From Bifidobacteriaceae bacterium (GTDB lineage: Bacteria > Actinomycetota > Actinomycetes > Actinomycetales > WQXJ01), in NCBI GenBank assembly GCA_031267825.1, contig JAIRYJ010000013.1:124001-188000 (forward strand): a DNA stretch of 64,000 nt, in the 5' to 3' direction. Position 1 is the stretch's first letter. Each line of letters opens with the position of its first letter. Both the position numbers and the translations under genes were made by a program. The notes below the pieces were generated by a model that had not been told where the DNA came from, made no database searches, and saw only the letters and a list, made by a program, of their open reading frames with translations. Shown piece by piece: positions 1-9,761 of this stretch.

Positions 1-247
1 CGCAAACCGAATAGAAAGCGATGTCCTTGACTAGCACTAGTTCTTGATGACCTAGTTGAAAACGAGCCTCCAGAACGGTCTTCGGATCGGTTCGTAAACC
101 AGAGAAAATCTCTTGGGCCGCCCGGGCCACACGGGCCGGTGTCTGGCGCAGACCTTCACGGTCCGGGTCTTCACCAATGGCGGCTAAAAACTCGCGCACC
201 GCCGCCTCAGCCCGGGCCTGGTCAAACACGGGCGGACCGGAATTCAA
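1..247 (-). CDS. folE: GTP cyclohydrolase I, 5' part only
   Basis: This is the first enzyme of tetrahydrofolate synthesis, converting GTP to dihydroneopterin triphosphate. The window edge cuts the gene; about 82 codons are visible. The translation contains [18 protein letters not shown], then [11 protein letters not shown], which leads into the CEHHL zinc-binding motif of FolE just outside the window; the C is the last complete codon. A TTG at 245-247 overlaps the ftsH stop codon (TTGA), so the two genes are translationally coupled; a GTG at 227-229 is an alternative start. Position directly after ftsH is the usual actinobacterial order, with other fol genes expected beyond the edge. Confidence 0.9.
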   Translation of the reverse strand, partial: MNSGPPVFDQARAEAAVREFLAAIGEDPDREGLRQTPARVARAAQEIFSGLRTDPKTVLEARFQLGHQELVLVKDIAFYSVC

Positions 248-2229
248 GGCTTGTCCTGACTAGCTGGGGTGGGGCCGGTAGATGCCGGGACGGATTCGGC
301 CAGCTTTTCGGACGGCGAAAATTCAACCGGCCCTTGGTCTGAAACCGTGCGGTCCGGCGAACTGAGCCAGACTTCACGCGGCGGGCGTTGAATTATGTCA
401 TGGAAGACCTCAGCCAACTCGGCCTCGTTCAACGTTTCTTTGTCTAGTAGCGCCAGCACCAAACGGTCAAGAACCGCCCGGTTGGTCCCTAGAATCTCCC
501 AAGCCTCCGTGTGGGCATTTTCAATTAGGGTCCTGACCTGCAGATCTATTTGCGCCGCGATGGCTTCTGAGTAGTCACGCTGGTGGCCGTAGTCACGGCC
601 CAGGAACACTTCACCGTCAGCCTGGCCGTAACGCACTGAACCCAAATCAGCGCTCATACCGTATTCCATCACCATTTTTCGGGCCGTGGCAGTGGCTTTT
701 TCAATGTCGTTCGAAGCCCCGGTTGTTGGATCATGGAAGACAAGTTCTTCAGCGACCCGTCCACCCATTGAATAAGCCAACTGGTCAAGTAATTCGTTGC
801 GTGTAACGGAGTGTTTGTCACGCACCGGCATAACCATGGTGTATCCCAAAGCCCGGCCGCGCGGCAAAATGGTCACCTTAGTTACCGGGTCGGTGTTACG
901 TAGGGCGGCCGCCACCACAGCGTGACCGCCTTCGTGATAGGCCGTCATCCGCCGTTCTTCTTCAGTCATGATCATTGAGACACGTTGCGGGCCGGCCACT
1001 ACCCGGTCAATCGCTTCATCTAAGGCTCGCGCCGTGATCAGTTCGCGGTTTTCGCGGGCTGTTAGTAAAGCCGCCTCGTTGAGCACATTGGCTAGATCGG
1101 CGCCAGTGAATCCGGGGGTTCGTTTAGCGACCATCGCCAAGTCCACATCTGGCGCCATTGGCTTGTCTTTGGCGTGGACTTTCAGGATCGCTTCACGGCC
1201 AGCCTGATCGGGTGAGCCGACAGTGATTTGGCGGTCGAACCGGCCGGGCCGCATCAAAGCTGGGTCAAGAATGTCTGGCCGGTTTGTGGCGGCGATCAAA
1301 ATGACATTCGCCGCGGCGTCAAAGCCGTCCATTTCAACTAGTAACTGATTCAGGGTTTGTTCCCGTTCATCGTGGCCGCCGCCGAGCCCAGCTCCACGGT
1401 GCCGCCCAACGGCGTCAATCTCATCAACAAAAACAATCGCCGGTGCGCTTTCTTTGGCTTGCTCAAACAGGTTACGTACCCGTGAGGCACCAACACCGAC
1501 ATACATTTCAACGAAATCTGAACCTGAAATGGTGAAGAATGGCACACCGGCTTCTCCGGCCACAGCCCGGGCGAGCAGCGTCTTACCTGTGCCGGGCGGC
1601 CCGTAAAGCAACACTCCACGCGGGATTTTGGCGCCAACGGCATGGAACTTAGCTGGTTCTGCCAGGAACTCTTTGATTTCCTGGAGTTCTTCAACCGCCT
1701 CGTTGACTCCGGCGACGTCAGCGAAAGTCACTTGAGGTGTTTCTTTGGATACTAGTTTGGCCCGCGATTTACCGAAGCTGAGCGGCCCGCCCCGGCCACC
1801 ACCTTGCATTGTCCGCATCAACCACAAGAAGAGGAAAGCGATAACCGCCAGCGGAATTAGTGTTAGCAGAGCTGAAACCCACCAGGCTTGGCGTGGGACT
1901 TGTGAGTTGTAACCTTCTTTCAGGTCAGCTTGCTCAATCGCTTCAACCACACCAGGACCTTGCGGTTCAACATAGTAGAAGCGCACCAATTTGCCTTTGT
2001 CTTTGAACGGCTCACTTAGTGTCAGATCAACCCGTTGGTCGCCATCGACCACTTTGACGGCTGTCACCGTTGAGCCGGCCAGCAGCTCTAAACCATCTGA
2101 CGTGTCAATCTGGCGTGGTCCGGCGCTGATCAGTGAGCGCGCCAGGAGCAGACCGCCCATCAACAGGATCAGCACCCAGAGCAGAGGGGAGCGGTAGAAG
2201 GGTCTTGTCTTAGGCGTTGCTGTTGCCAC
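244..2229 (-). CDS. ftsH: ATP-dependent zinc metalloprotease FtsH
   Basis: Membrane-anchored AAA+ protease that degrades misfolded membrane proteins and short-lived regulators. At 661 residues it has the normal family length. Two membrane segments (about 14-34 and 116-138) flank an extracytoplasmic loop. The AAA domain has Walker A GPPGTGKT (210-217), Walker B IVFVDE (265-270) and the arginine-finger region MRPGRFDR. The zinc site is HEGGH (432-436); most FtsH have HEAGH, but both fit HExxH. The C-terminal tail is Pro/Ser-rich. It follows hpt by about 60 bp and overlaps folE. Confidence 0.97.
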   Translation of the reverse strand: MATATPKTRPFYRSPLLWVLILLMGGLLLARSLISAGPRQIDTSDGLELLAGSTVTAVKVVDGDQRVDLTLSEPFKDKGKLVRFYYVEPQGPGVVEAIEQADLKEGYNSQVPRQAWWVSALLTLIPLAVIAFLFLWLMRTMQGGGRGGPLSFGKSRAKLVSKETPQVTFADVAGVNEAVEELQEIKEFLAEPAKFHAVGAKIPRGVLLYGPPGTGKTLLARAVAGEAGVPFFTISGSDFVEMYVGVGASRVRNLFEQAKESAPAIVFVDEIDAVGRHRGAGLGGGHDEREQTLNQLLVEMDGFDAAANVILIAATNRPDILDPALMRPGRFDRQITVGSPDQAGREAILKVHAKDKPMAPDVDLAMVAKRTPGFTGADLANVLNEAALLTARENRELITARALDEAIDRVVAGPQRVSMIMTEEERRMTAYHEGGHAVVAAALRNTDPVTKVTILPRGRALGYTMVMPVRDKHSVTRNELLDQLAYSMGGRVAEELVFHDPTTGASNDIEKATATARKMVMEYGMSADLGSVRYGQADGEVFLGRDYGHQRDYSEAIAAQIDLQVRTLIENAHTEAWEILGTNRAVLDRLVLALLDKETLNEAELAEVFHDIIQRPPREVWLSSPDRTVSDQGPVEFSPSEKLAESVPASTGPTPASQDKP

Positions 2230-2289
2230 GACTTCGCTTTCTTTGGCTGGTTTGTTGGTTTATTTTGCCTAATGGCTGGCCGGTTTTGG

Positions 2290-2841
2290 TCACTGGTAAA
2301 CCTCTGGTACCAGCGTTCCGACAAACGGCAGGTTCCGGTAGCGTTCAGCGAAGTCCAAGCCGTAGCCGACAACGAATTCGTTGGCGATGTCGAATCCGAC
2401 ATATTTGACGTCGACTTTGACTTTGGCGGCACCTGGTTTGCGCAGCAGGGCGGCGACTTCAACGCTCGCCGCGCCGCGTGAACTGAGGTTTGATGCCAGC
2501 CAGGACAAGGTCAGCCCCGAGTCGATGACGTCTTCAACGATCAGCACATGCCGCCCGTGAATATCTGTGTCTAGGTCTTTCATTATCCGCACAACGCCAG
2601 ATGATTTGGTACCAGATCCGTAGGATGACACCGCCATCCAGTCCATTGTGACGGCGCTGTGTAGTTTGCGTGACAGGTCCGCCATCACCATGACGGCGCC
2701 TTTCAGGACGCCAACTAGGAGCAGGTCACTGCCAGCGTAGTCGCTGTCGATTTGGGCTGCCAGGGCGTCTAGACGTGCGTCGATCTGATCTTTTGAGATC
2801 AGGATTCCGGCCAGTTCTTGGCCAAGGTCAGACTTATCCAC
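2290..2841 (-). CDS. hpt: Hypoxanthine phosphoribosyltransferase
   Basis: Purine-salvage enzyme making IMP or GMP from hypoxanthine or guanine and PRPP. The 183-residue product is family length. The PRPP-binding loop VLIVEDVIDSGLTL lies at 99-112 and the flexible-loop region SSYGSGTKSSG at 72-82. Its start overlaps the tilS stop by 8 nt, so it is read in one operon tilS-hpt-ftsH-folE, the arrangement standard in Actinobacteria. No anomalies seen. Confidence 0.95.
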   Translation of the reverse strand: MDKSDLGQELAGILISKDQIDARLDALAAQIDSDYAGSDLLLVGVLKGAVMVMADLSRKLHSAVTMDWMAVSSYGSGTKSSGVVRIMKDLDTDIHGRHVLIVEDVIDSGLTLSWLASNLSSRGAASVEVAALLRKPGAAKVKVDVKYVGFDIANEFVVGYGLDFAERYRNLPFVGTLVPEVYQ

Positions 2842-3979
2842 AGGCGCCTCCCGCTGCTAAACCAGATGATTGGTTGCCAAACGCATAAAATACCAGCTTG
2901 CCATAAGTCCGCCGGGCAGTTATCCGCCCAGGTAAAGCGATCTCACCTTGGCCGTGCCAGTTTGTCGTCAGGGCTTCCAGCCGGGCGATGTGCGCCGCGC
3001 TTAGAGCCGCTGGGGTGGCGCCGGCTGTCAGTGCAGCCAGCCGTAAGGCCCGTCCTCGGATCGCGGGGTGGGCTTGTGCCAGCGGGTCGGCTTCTAGTTC
3101 CAGGACAGTTTGTTTGTCCGATGCCGCCCCAAGACTTGCGTTGCCTGGCCGTGGCGCGGCCTCTTGGCTTGCCGAAGCTCGCTCGAACAAGGCGGCGGCT
3201 CGCTGGTCAAGGTATGCCTGATCTTGCGCTAAGCGGCTGGCGGAACGAGCCAAAGCCGTGGGCACACCTGGCCCGAGCACTTCAGTTAGGAGCGGCATCA
3301 CCCGGCCGCGCACGGCCGAACGCAATGATGGCAGCGGGCCGTCAGCCTGGTTCGTCGGATCATGCCACGCTTCTAACCCAGCTAACTGGATGATCGTCTC
3401 AGTTTGGGATCGCCTAAGGCTGAGGAAGGGCCGGATATAGCGGTCACGGCGGGTCGGCATGCCAGCTAAGGCACTGGCCCCGGCGCCACGCGCCAGGGCC
3501 AGCAGGACAGTTTCAGCTTGATCATCCAAGGTGTGAGCCAGGGCCACATAGGTGGCGCCAAGCGAATCGGCGGCCGCTTCGAAAGCCTGGTAGCGAGCCA
3601 CCCGAGCGGCGGCTTCGATGCCTTGACCGGCCTGCCGGTCAACTGTGATGTGTTGTACCACGATCGGGTCTAGTCCCAAGTCGGCGCATTGGCGGGCGGC
3701 TTTGGCCGCTACTTCAGCTGAAGCCTCAAGCAGGCCGTGGTCAACCACTACCGCCCCGGCCCGCAGACCGTGACGTCTCGCCTCGAAGGCCATCACACTT
3801 GCCAGGGCGAGCGAATCGGTCCCGCCCGAACAGGCCACCAGAACAAGTGGCCGCATCGGCGCCGACTGGCTTCCAGCCTGATCTGGTGGGGTCGCTTCTT
3901 TGACTGATCGGCTCAACTCCGCCAGATAGGGCCGCAAGGCCGCCCGGCCCTGAGCCACCGCCGGGTTCAGGCGGGCCAT
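2834..3979 (-). CDS. tilS: tRNA(Ile)-lysidine synthase
   Basis: ATP-dependent enzyme that attaches lysine to C34 of tRNA-Ile(CAU), changing its reading from AUG to AUA. The PP-loop SGGTDS is at residues 51-56, followed by the typical VDHGL, and ALAHTLDDQAETVLL later in the catalytic domain. The 381-residue size suits the short actinobacterial form. The segment near 285-300 (SLGAASDKQT) is encoded by a copy of the recurrent CGATGCCG motif (3119-3126). It begins 9 nt after the preceding metalloprotease gene and overlaps hpt. Confidence 0.93.
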   Translation of the reverse strand: MARLNPAVAQGRAALRPYLAELSRSVKEATPPDQAGSQSAPMRPLVLVACSGGTDSLALASVMAFEARRHGLRAGAVVVDHGLLEASAEVAAKAARQCADLGLDPIVVQHITVDRQAGQGIEAAARVARYQAFEAAADSLGATYVALAHTLDDQAETVLLALARGAGASALAGMPTRRDRYIRPFLSLRRSQTETIIQLAGLEAWHDPTNQADGPLPSLRSAVRGRVMPLLTEVLGPGVPTALARSASRLAQDQAYLDQRAAALFERASASQEAAPRPGNASLGAASDKQTVLELEADPLAQAHPAIRGRALRLAALTAGATPAALSAAHIARLEALTTNWHGQGEIALPGRITARRTYGKLVFYAFGNQSSGLAAGGACG

Positions 3980-3988
3980 GGCGGGTAG

Positions 3989-5023
3989 TTACAAGACACG
4001 GTTAATCCAGGCCCGGGGTTCTTCCATCTCATGGGCGGCTGGCAAGTTGCTTGGCTGGCTGAAAGCCCGGTTCAGCCCCTCATGCCCGGCCTGAGCTAAA
4101 ACGGTCCGGACAAAAGCCGCGCCCTGGACATATTGGGCCGTTTTGGCTTCCAGGCCGGCCAGTCGGCGCAAGGCCCGCTCAAACCGGCCACGGGCCAAGC
4201 GGCGGGCATCGAAGCGGGGACGTAACTGTTCAACGGTCTTGACCACTTTTGGCCCGACCGCATCCATGATGACGTCAGCGTGGCCTTCCAAGAAAGACAT
4301 CGCGCCAGTGATAGCCGCTAGGACGTCGGCTTGGGCCGGTGATAACAAACCTGGCGGGACGGCATCGTCTGATACTTCGTCTGCGAACAAGTCCGGTAAC
4401 CGACGCGCCGCCTGGACTAAACGCTGGCCCCGGCCGTCAGCGGTGTCGGCTTCCATAATCTCAGCGAAGCGTGCCCGCATCCAATCAGCCAGCCAGGGGG
4501 CGGCCGCGAACTGAACAGCGTGCGTCATCTCATGCAACGCCACCCAAAGGTGGAAGTCACGCGGATCAGCTTCCAGTTCACGTTCGAAACGCAAAATGTT
4601 AGGAGCGACCAATATGACCCGGCCCGGCTGGCCGCCCCGGGGCGGCTGGTGGAACGGGTCAAACTGTCCCAGCACCCGCTGCGCCATGACACCAGCTAGG
4701 GCACCGATCTGCAGTCCGGCCAGCTGGTTGGCTACCCAACTGGATTCGTCGTCATCCCAGGTCCCGGCGATCAATCCTTCAGTCATCCGGACCAGACCGG
4801 TGATGAATCCGCGCCGGTCAGTCACCGCCACTTCGGTGGCGCCAGCTCGCTTGGTGGCCTGCTCTAAGCCGGTGATCTCAGCCACATAATCTAGGCCTTG
4901 GGCGGCCTGAGAGTGCAGGTCAACGACTAACGCGACGCCTTCGGCGGGACTGATCTCAGGGCCTGGCCGGGCCGTCAACGCGGCGCCAGCTTTGGCCAAC
5001 GCGAAGTTGATTCCCTGAGCCAT
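3989..5023 (-). CDS. Zincin-like zinc-dependent metalloprotease (DUF2342/COG5282)
   Basis: Actinobacterial family of uncertain substrate, found almost always between dacB and tilS; older annotation calls it F420-biosynthesis associated without direct evidence. The zinc motif HEMTH is at residues 164-168, and the late EGHADVIMDAVGP segment supplies the expected downstream glutamate. No signal peptide is evident, so a cytoplasmic protein is likely. The ATG at 5023 follows a weak AAGAG. Assignment to the family is secure; its physiological role is not. Confidence 0.88.
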   Translation of the reverse strand: MAQGINFALAKAGAALTARPGPEISPAEGVALVVDLHSQAAQGLDYVAEITGLEQATKRAGATEVAVTDRRGFITGLVRMTEGLIAGTWDDDESSWVANQLAGLQIGALAGVMAQRVLGQFDPFHQPPRGGQPGRVILVAPNILRFERELEADPRDFHLWVALHEMTHAVQFAAAPWLADWMRARFAEIMEADTADGRGQRLVQAARRLPDLFADEVSDDAVPPGLLSPAQADVLAAITGAMSFLEGHADVIMDAVGPKVVKTVEQLRPRFDARRLARGRFERALRRLAGLEAKTAQYVQGAAFVRTVLAQAGHEGLNRAFSQPSNLPAAHEMEEPRAWINRVL

Positions 5024-5147
5024 CTCTTAACCCTAGCCACCTTTACTTGTAGAACGCTGGGGCCGGGCCCGGTGCTAGCGCAAAACAAGTTTTGATCCAT
5101 TTTCCGGGCCAATCCGGGCGGATTGGCTAAGTATGGTCTGGTCTTGA

Positions 5148-5306
5148 CGTGAAAACAGCCCAGATCAGGGCGCAATTCTGACGGCTGACAGGCGGCTCGC
5201 CCGGATCGCCCGGAGTAGCGCGGTAAGGGTAGCGGACGAGGCCATCGCCTTCACAGACGGCATACTGGCGCGGGCCGAGGTTGAGGGTTTGGTGGAGCCG
5301 GATTAG
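5148..5306 (+). pseudogene. PIN-domain C-terminal remnant
   Basis: An open stretch without a start codon (stop upstream at 5145-5147, stop TAG at 5304-5306) encodes GAILTADRRLARIARSS followed by an acidic tail. The TADRRLA pattern matches the C-terminal part of PIN nucleases, where the aspartate is a metal ligand. No N-terminal half with the first aspartate is visible upstream. It converges on, and overlaps by 4 nt, the intact vapC. Probably debris of an older toxin gene; the rest of 5024-5302 holds a GCCAATCC/GGATTGGC hairpin (5108-5127) and nothing else recognisable. Confidence 0.35.
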
Positions 5307-5710
5307 CGCTCAAAGATCTCAAGTAACCCCTGGAACCGACGCGAGTCGGCTAGGTCGCGTGTGACTAGGGGGAGGCCGGCTGCCAGCGCGGTGGCGGCGA
5401 TCATCCGGTCCAGCGGCCGCGATCGCGCCGTCCCTCCGGTCGTGGCCACGCGCGCCAGGAGCTGCCTGTAGGCCGCGACGCATGATTCGTCGTAAGGAAT
5501 GGTCTGGTTCAACAGCGTCCGTAAGCGGTCGTACTCATCCAGACGCCGACTCATTGACTCCACGTTCGGCGCCGAGTGCAGCCCTGCGGCGAGTTCGGAC
5601 CAGGTCAGGCAGGATACCGCCACGCCGTCAAAATCGGTCAGGTCCGGCGTCGCTTCGGACGGTTTGACCAGCGCGATCACTACCGAAGTGTCCAGGAGCA
5701 CCCGTGTCAT
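5303..5710 (-). CDS. vapC: VapC-type PIN-domain toxin
   Basis: Predicted PIN ribonuclease of a type II toxin-antitoxin pair; family members cut specific RNAs. The 135-residue protein starts MTRVLLDTSVVIAL, with the first metal aspartate in LLDTSV; SELAAG carries the conserved glutamate, and PLDRMIAATALAAG and VTRDLADS the later acidic residues. The ATG at 5708-5710 overlaps the antitoxin stop (ATGA), which fixes this start over an upstream in-frame one. The pair interrupts the conserved metalloprotease-dacB neighbourhood, so it is probably a later insertion. Confidence 0.87.
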   Translation of the reverse strand: MTRVLLDTSVVIALVKPSEATPDLTDFDGVAVSCLTWSELAAGLHSAPNVESMSRRLDEYDRLRTLLNQTIPYDESCVAAYRQLLARVATTGGTARSRPLDRMIAATALAAGLPLVTRDLADSRRFQGLLEIFER

Positions 5711-5979
5711 GGCTGCCAGGGATCCGAGATATCTGAGCCTGAACGCTGCTCTTCCAGCCATTCGGGTGTGAATCCGTCGGCGGCCTGGCCATCACCGCGG
5801 CGGCGGTAGTCTTCAGCGAAGGCGGTGACGTCCCGGCCCGTAGGCCAGTAGGACGCGACCGGGGCCAACTGGGCAATCGGGTGCCTGTGCCGGGTCACGA
5901 GGTAGGTCCGTCCGGACTCTACAGCCGCCAATGCGGCCGACGGGTTCTGGCGCAACGCTCCCACACTGATGGTGTCCAT
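5707..5979 (-). CDS. vapB: Phd/YefM-type antitoxin
   Basis: A 90-residue antitoxin partner for the adjacent PIN toxin. The N-terminal MDTISVGALRQNPSAALAA matches the Phd/YefM fold (beta strand, then R/QNxSxxL helix), which binds DNA and the toxin; the C-terminal half is expected to wrap around the toxin. The start codon lies only 7 nt after a TAGATT -10-like element and has no Shine-Dalgarno sequence, so the mRNA is probably leaderless. Such pairs normally autoregulate. Confidence 0.83.
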   Translation of the reverse strand: MDTISVGALRQNPSAALAAVESGRTYLVTRHRHPIAQLAPVASYWPTGRDVTAFAEDYRRRGDGQAADGFTPEWLEEQRSGSDISDPWQP

Positions 5980-6004
5980 GTAGATAATCTAGCTTATGTA
6001 GACA
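5978..6004 (-). promoter_or_regulatory. vapBC operator and leaderless promoter
   Basis: Read on the minus strand, TGTCTACAT and TATCTACAT are direct repeats 18 bp apart with TAGATT between them; the second repeat overlaps the vapB start codon. This is the expected layout for antitoxin-mediated autorepression. Binding itself is inferred. Confidence 0.5.
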
Positions 6005-6095
6005 ATTTCTAGCCAGGCGGGCCGCGCCGGGCCGCGCCCAGTTGAGCATGGTCAGAGGTGAGTGTGTTTAGCGGGCCTGGCCTGGCCCAGGCCAC

Positions 6096-7580
6096 CTAAT
6101 CAAGCCCGGCCAGGCCTTCAACAAAACGATCCATCGCCAAGCGGGCTCCCGAAGCACCAACTGGCGGGTCAGCGTTAACCAAGACCGCGAAAACTAACTG
6201 CCGTCCACCACTGGTTTGAACCATGCCCGCCAGAGATGTCACACCAGTCAGCGTCCCAGTCTTCGCCCGAATGTTGCCCGCACCCGGCGCTTCAGCGAAA
6301 CGTTCAGCCAAAGTTCCCTGCAACCCGCCTACCGGCAAAGACCGCGCCACATCACCCAGGCGAGCCGATTCGGCACCACCCGCCATCACCAGCGTGCCAG
6401 TCAGCATGCCAGCCGAAACACGCGAATCATGCGACAAACCCGAACAATCATCAACTCGCAGACCAGCCGTCGCTAAACCAAGTTCAGTCAGGGAAGCCGT
6501 GACCGCCGCGGCACAGCCAGCGAAACTACCCTGCTGGCCGCGAGCCAACGCCACCACCCGGCCAATGGCTTCCGCCAGAGTATTATCCGAGTTCCGCAAC
6601 ATGTAGCCGACTAGTTCACCGAGTGGCGCTGAGTCAACCGCCGCGATCCGGCGCGACCTGGCCGGTTCGCCGGCCCGCTGGACGGTTGTCACAACACTCA
6701 CTGGCGGCAATGGTGTGGCCGGATCTTTCGCGTATTGGGCCAGTAAGGCGGCGAATTGCTGGGCCGCGACCAACGCCGGGTCGAGCACATAGTTGACGCC
6801 GTCAAAGGCAGGTCCGGCCCGGCCGTCAAGCACCGCCAGTGGTGTGGCTGGCGCGCCCCAAGTGGTGCCACTGCTCCAACCCCAGTCGGCCCTGGTACTG
6901 GGGCCAGTGAAAATGGTGTCGTCGAGCGCCACATTGACCTCAACTAGTCCACTGCGACGCAGTTCAATAGCGGCGGCTCGGGCCAGATCACCTAAGCCGG
7001 CCCGGCCCATGACCTGTGACGGGTCACCCGCGTCTGGCGCCAAAGTGGTGTCACCGCCCGCCACCAGCGTTACGGTGCCGCCACCCCCAGCGCCACGGGA
7101 CAAGCTGGCCGATGTCGTAAAGACGGCTTCCGGCCCAAGGGTGGTTAACGCTGCGGCGGCCGTCAGGACCTTGATGGTTGACGCGGGCGTCAAAGCCTGG
7201 CCCGACCCAGCGCCGTAAATCTCCTCCCCGGTCAGCAGGTCCCGGACTGACAAGCTCAGACCGGCGGTGGCGCCGTCGCCCAGCTCCGCGATCAGAATTG
7301 ACTGTTCAGCTAGGGCCTGAACCGCGCTGGTGGCGGGGATGGCAGCGGCTTGATCCAAAGGTTCAGCCACAACACCTGACGCCGTCCAGTTAGCCGCACC
7401 AAAACGGCCACCTGATTCACCCGCACTACTGAACGCGATCCGTCCGGCCAACAGAGCCGCTGACTGACTGAAACTAGGTGGCGCTGGGGAGCCGACGGAC
7501 GGCATCGTCCAAACAAGAACAACAACGGCTGCCAGATTGGCGGCGGCACGCCAACGCCAGCGTTTCTTGGAGCACGTCAC
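6096..7580 (-). CDS. dacB: D-alanyl-D-alanine carboxypeptidase/endopeptidase (class C PBP, S13)
   Basis: Secreted penicillin-binding protein of the PBP4/DacB family that trims peptidoglycan cross-links and stem peptides. Of 494 residues, the first 30 form a signal peptide or anchor (basic KKRWRWR then hydrophobic). The catalytic triad motifs are all present: STIK (134-137, nucleophile serine), SDN in MLRNSDNT, and KTG in [10 protein letters not shown]. The large insertion between the first two motifs is typical of S13. It diverges from ppa with about 50 bp between the start codons. Confidence 0.95.
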   Translation of the reverse strand: MTCSKKRWRWRAAANLAAVVVLVWTMPSVGSPAPPSFSQSAALLAGRIAFSSAGESGGRFGAANWTASGVVAEPLDQAAAIPATSAVQALAEQSILIAELGDGATAGLSLSVRDLLTGEEIYGAGSGQALTPASTIKVLTAAAALTTLGPEAVFTTSASLSRGAGGGGTVTLVAGGDTTLAPDAGDPSQVMGRAGLGDLARAAAIELRRSGLVEVNVALDDTIFTGPSTRADWGWSSGTTWGAPATPLAVLDGRAGPAFDGVNYVLDPALVAAQQFAALLAQYAKDPATPLPPVSVVTTVQRAGEPARSRRIAAVDSAPLGELVGYMLRNSDNTLAEAIGRVVALARGQQGSFAGCAAAVTASLTELGLATAGLRVDDCSGLSHDSRVSAGMLTGTLVMAGGAESARLGDVARSLPVGGLQGTLAERFAEAPGAGNIRAKTGTLTGVTSLAGMVQTSGGRQLVFAVLVNADPPVGASGARLAMDRFVEGLAGLD

Positions 7581-7631
7581 ATAGGTCAGACTAGAGGCAA
7601 CCAGGACCTAACCGATACAAGGCGATTGAAT

Positions 7632-8204
7632 ATGTCGAAACCCAGTTACCAGCCCGCCCTGCGGACAAGCCACTCCGATTCCAGCGGCGCCCGGCCGCTT
7701 GAATTTGATGTCACGATCGAGATTCCTAAAGGATCACGCAACAAGTACGAACTTGACCATGAGACCGGCCGTATCCGGCTGGACCGGATGCTGTTCACCG
7801 CCACGCGCTACCCCGATGATTATGGTTTCGTTGAGGGGACGCTCGGCGCTGACGGCGATCCGCTGGATGCTTTGGTGCTCCTAGATGAGCCGACCTTTCC
7901 GGGTTGCTTGATCCGTTGCCGTGCCCTTGGCATGTTCCGTATGACAGATGAGGCTGGTGGCGATGACAAGGTGCTTTGTGTACCCGCCCATGACACGCGC
8001 GCCTCATGGCGCCTCGACATTGATGATGTTTCGGAGTTTCACCGTCTCGAAGTGCAGCATTTCTTTGAGATTTACAAGGACCTGGAACCAGGCAAGTCAG
8101 TTGAAGGTTCCCATTGGACTGACCGCGCCGGGGCTGAAGCCGAGATCTTGGCCTCGATTAAGCGTTTGGAGGATCACAAGGCGGACACCGGGCAGGTTGA
8201 TTGA
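7632..8204 (+). CDS. ppa: Inorganic pyrophosphatase
   Basis: Soluble family I pyrophosphatase pulling biosynthetic reactions forward. The core [23 protein letters not shown] and [14 protein letters not shown], with clustered metal-binding aspartates, is complete. ATG 7632 is preferred over an in-frame TTG two codons earlier. Compared with most bacterial Ppa, which begin at about [10 protein letters not shown], this one has about 25 extra Ser/Ala-rich N-terminal residues ([20 protein letters not shown]) and no closer start, a genuine small extension. Confidence 0.95.
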   Translation: MSKPSYQPALRTSHSDSSGARPLEFDVTIEIPKGSRNKYELDHETGRIRLDRMLFTATRYPDDYGFVEGTLGADGDPLDALVLLDEPTFPGCLIRCRALGMFRMTDEAGGDDKVLCVPAHDTRASWRLDIDDVSEFHRLEVQHFFEIYKDLEPGKSVEGSHWTDRAGAEAEILASIKRLEDHKADTGQVD

Positions 8205-8317
8205 GGCGTGGGCGGGTGCCGACCGGCTAGCCGACCAGCCAACCAACTGACCAGCCAACCGCCTAGTAGCCTGTCGTTTAACGGCCTCCTAGGCGGTCCC
8301 TCAGCGCCTTATCGCCG

Positions 8318-8392
8318 CGTTTGCGCTGGTGAGAGCTTCGTTCACACCGCGTCAACTTGGGCCGCGAAGGGTGCTGTTCAACACCCTCCTAG
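8318..8392. repeat. Two intergenic hairpin repeats (families B and C)
   Basis: In the convergent gap between ppa and the NlpC gene. The first part (8318-8356) carries GGTGAGAGCTTCG followed by TTCACACCGCGTCAAC and has near copies at 13489-13521 (inverted) and 33487-33527. The second (8364-8392) has AGGGTG/CACCCT arms (8368-8387) followed by CCTAG and matches a palindrome inside thiP (17803-17828). They could act as bidirectional terminators, although no T-run follows. The rest of 8205-8396 shows nothing recognisable. Confidence 0.55.
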
Positions 8393-8396
8393 GAAC

Positions 8397-9761
8397 CTAA
8401 ACCCGGCCAGCGTACTTGACCGTGCCGGACCACCGAATCGGGATCTCCCTGATTGTCAGGCCGCTGCTGGGCGCCTCAATCATGTTGCCATTACCGGAAT
8501 AGATCGCCACATGATGCAGGTCCGATCCCCAGAAGATCAGGTCACCGGGACGCATCTGGTCATAAGGGATCTTGGTCGAAACGTAGTACTGGTCGGCCGC
8601 TACCCGGGGGATGGATTTGCCGCCACCTTTGAGCCAAGCCTGCTGGACCAGGCCTGAGCAGTCGAACGAGTTCGGGCCGTTACCACCCCACTGATACGGT
8701 TTGCCGATTTGGGCTCTGGCCCAGGCGACGGCCGCCAAGCCTGCCTCACTGCCCTCAGTTGGTGGATCGGGCGGCGGATCGCTTGGCGGATTAGGTGGCG
8801 GGTCACTCGGCGGGTTGGGTGGCGGATCGCTCGGCGGGTTGGGTGGCGGATCGTCAGGCAGTTGAGGCGGCGGATCAGCTTCACGCTGGCGGCGTTCTTC
8901 TTCATCCCGTTCGCGTTGGCGGCGTTCTTCGGCGGACCGTTCGGCTTCGACTGTTGTCTGGCGTTTGTCAGCTAGAACTTGTAGTAACTGTTCATGCTGG
9001 GTGGCGGCTTCAGTTTGGGCCCGGACGGCCGCTTCGGCCGCTTGCTGGGCGGCGGCGGCCTTCGATTCGGCGCTGGCGGCTTTGTCTTGACGCAGTTCAG
9101 CGGCCTGCTTGGCGCGTTCAGAGTCTTGTTCGGCGGTCTGTTGGGCTAGTGCGAATCTGGCGGCGGCGCGGTCAGCGGCTGAGCCGACCACTTGCAGCAT
9201 GGCGCTTTTCTGGATCGCTTCTTCAAGCCCGTCAGAGCTCAGCAGCGGCTCAAGTTGGGCAATGTCTGAGCCGTTTTGTGAGTTCATCAGTACAACCCGG
9301 GCCAGCGTGCCACGAGCTTTGCTTAGTTCTTTGCCCGATGCCGCCGCCTCGGCTTCAGCCTGTTCGACTAGTTCCGTGGCGGCCGTTAGTTCTTCTTGAG
9401 CTTTGTTGTAGGCCTCGGCCGCCGCTCCGGCGGTGGCGGCGGCTTGATCGGTCTGGCTTGCCAGGGTCACCAGCATGGCTTCGACTTCCGCCACTGAGGC
9501 GGCGGCTAGTTGTTCTTGGCGGCGGGCTTCGCTGACGGCGGCATCTGATCCGCCCGGTGCTGGCGGATCAGCTAATGCCGGGTTGGCCAGTGTGAACACG
9601 GCCACCAGGCTGGCGACTAAAAGGGTTGGGCGGCGCCTGACTGATACCCGGCCGACGGCCGGTTGGCGGCGGCGGCCTAGCTTGATGGTGCGGGCTTTCC
9701 GGGTGGCGGCGACCGGGAACTCCGCTGCGGGGACAGACCCTTTGGGGTTGCCCAGACGCAT
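8397..9761 (-). CDS. Secreted NlpC/P60 peptidoglycan endopeptidase (RipA-like)
   Basis: Cell-wall hydrolase predicted to cut between D-Glu and the third stem residue. The 454-residue protein has a long basic N-terminus with a signal peptide ending near ANPALA, a long Ala/Gln/Glu coiled coil, a proline-rich linker of four PPPNPPSD-like repeats, and a C-terminal NlpC/P60 domain. The domain shows DCSGL (catalytic Cys) and HHVAIY (catalytic His). ATG 9761 follows AGGA by 5 nt and is chosen over an upstream TTG at 9818. The architecture resembles septal hydrolases; expression control is not evident. Confidence 0.9.
   Translation of the reverse strand: MRLGNPKGSVPAAEFPVAATRKARTIKLGRRRQPAVGRVSVRRRPTLLVASLVAVFTLANPALADPPAPGGSDAAVSEARRQEQLAAASVAEVEAMLVTLASQTDQAAATAGAAAEAYNKAQEELTAATELVEQAEAEAAASGKELSKARGTLARVVLMNSQNGSDIAQLEPLLSSDGLEEAIQKSAMLQVVGSAADRAAARFALAQQTAEQDSERAKQAAELRQDKAASAESKAAAAQQAAEAAVRAQTEAATQHEQLLQVLADKRQTTVEAERSAEERRQRERDEEERRQREADPPPQLPDDPPPNPPSDPPPNPPSDPPPNPPSDPPPDPPTEGSEAGLAAVAWARAQIGKPYQWGGNGPNSFDCSGLVQQAWLKGGGKSIPRVAADQYYVSTKIPYDQMRPGDLIFWGSDLHHVAIYSGNGNMIEAPSSGLTIREIPIRWSGTVKYAGRV
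8770..8876 (-). repeat. 24-bp tandem repeat encoding PPPNPPSD
   Basis: About four near-identical 24-bp units inside the NlpC/P60 gene encode the Pro-rich linker between coiled coil and catalytic domain. Copy number of such a linker can vary without disturbing either domain. Confidence 0.8.

Noticed and set aside
2818-3393. 191-codon plus-strand frame opposite tilS and hpt
   Set aside because: Antisense shadow of two certain genes, with low-complexity Arg/Pro/Leu composition.
8770-8876. CRISPR array
   Set aside because: The 24-bp repeats, and likewise the 18-bp and 78-bp repeats in thiB and thiQ, are tandem and in frame without unique spacers; no cas genes are present.
8709-9535. Long plus-strand open frames opposite the NlpC/P60 gene
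   Set aside because: They mirror the Ala/Gln coiled coil and Pro repeats of the real gene, have no domain content and lack ribosome-binding sites.
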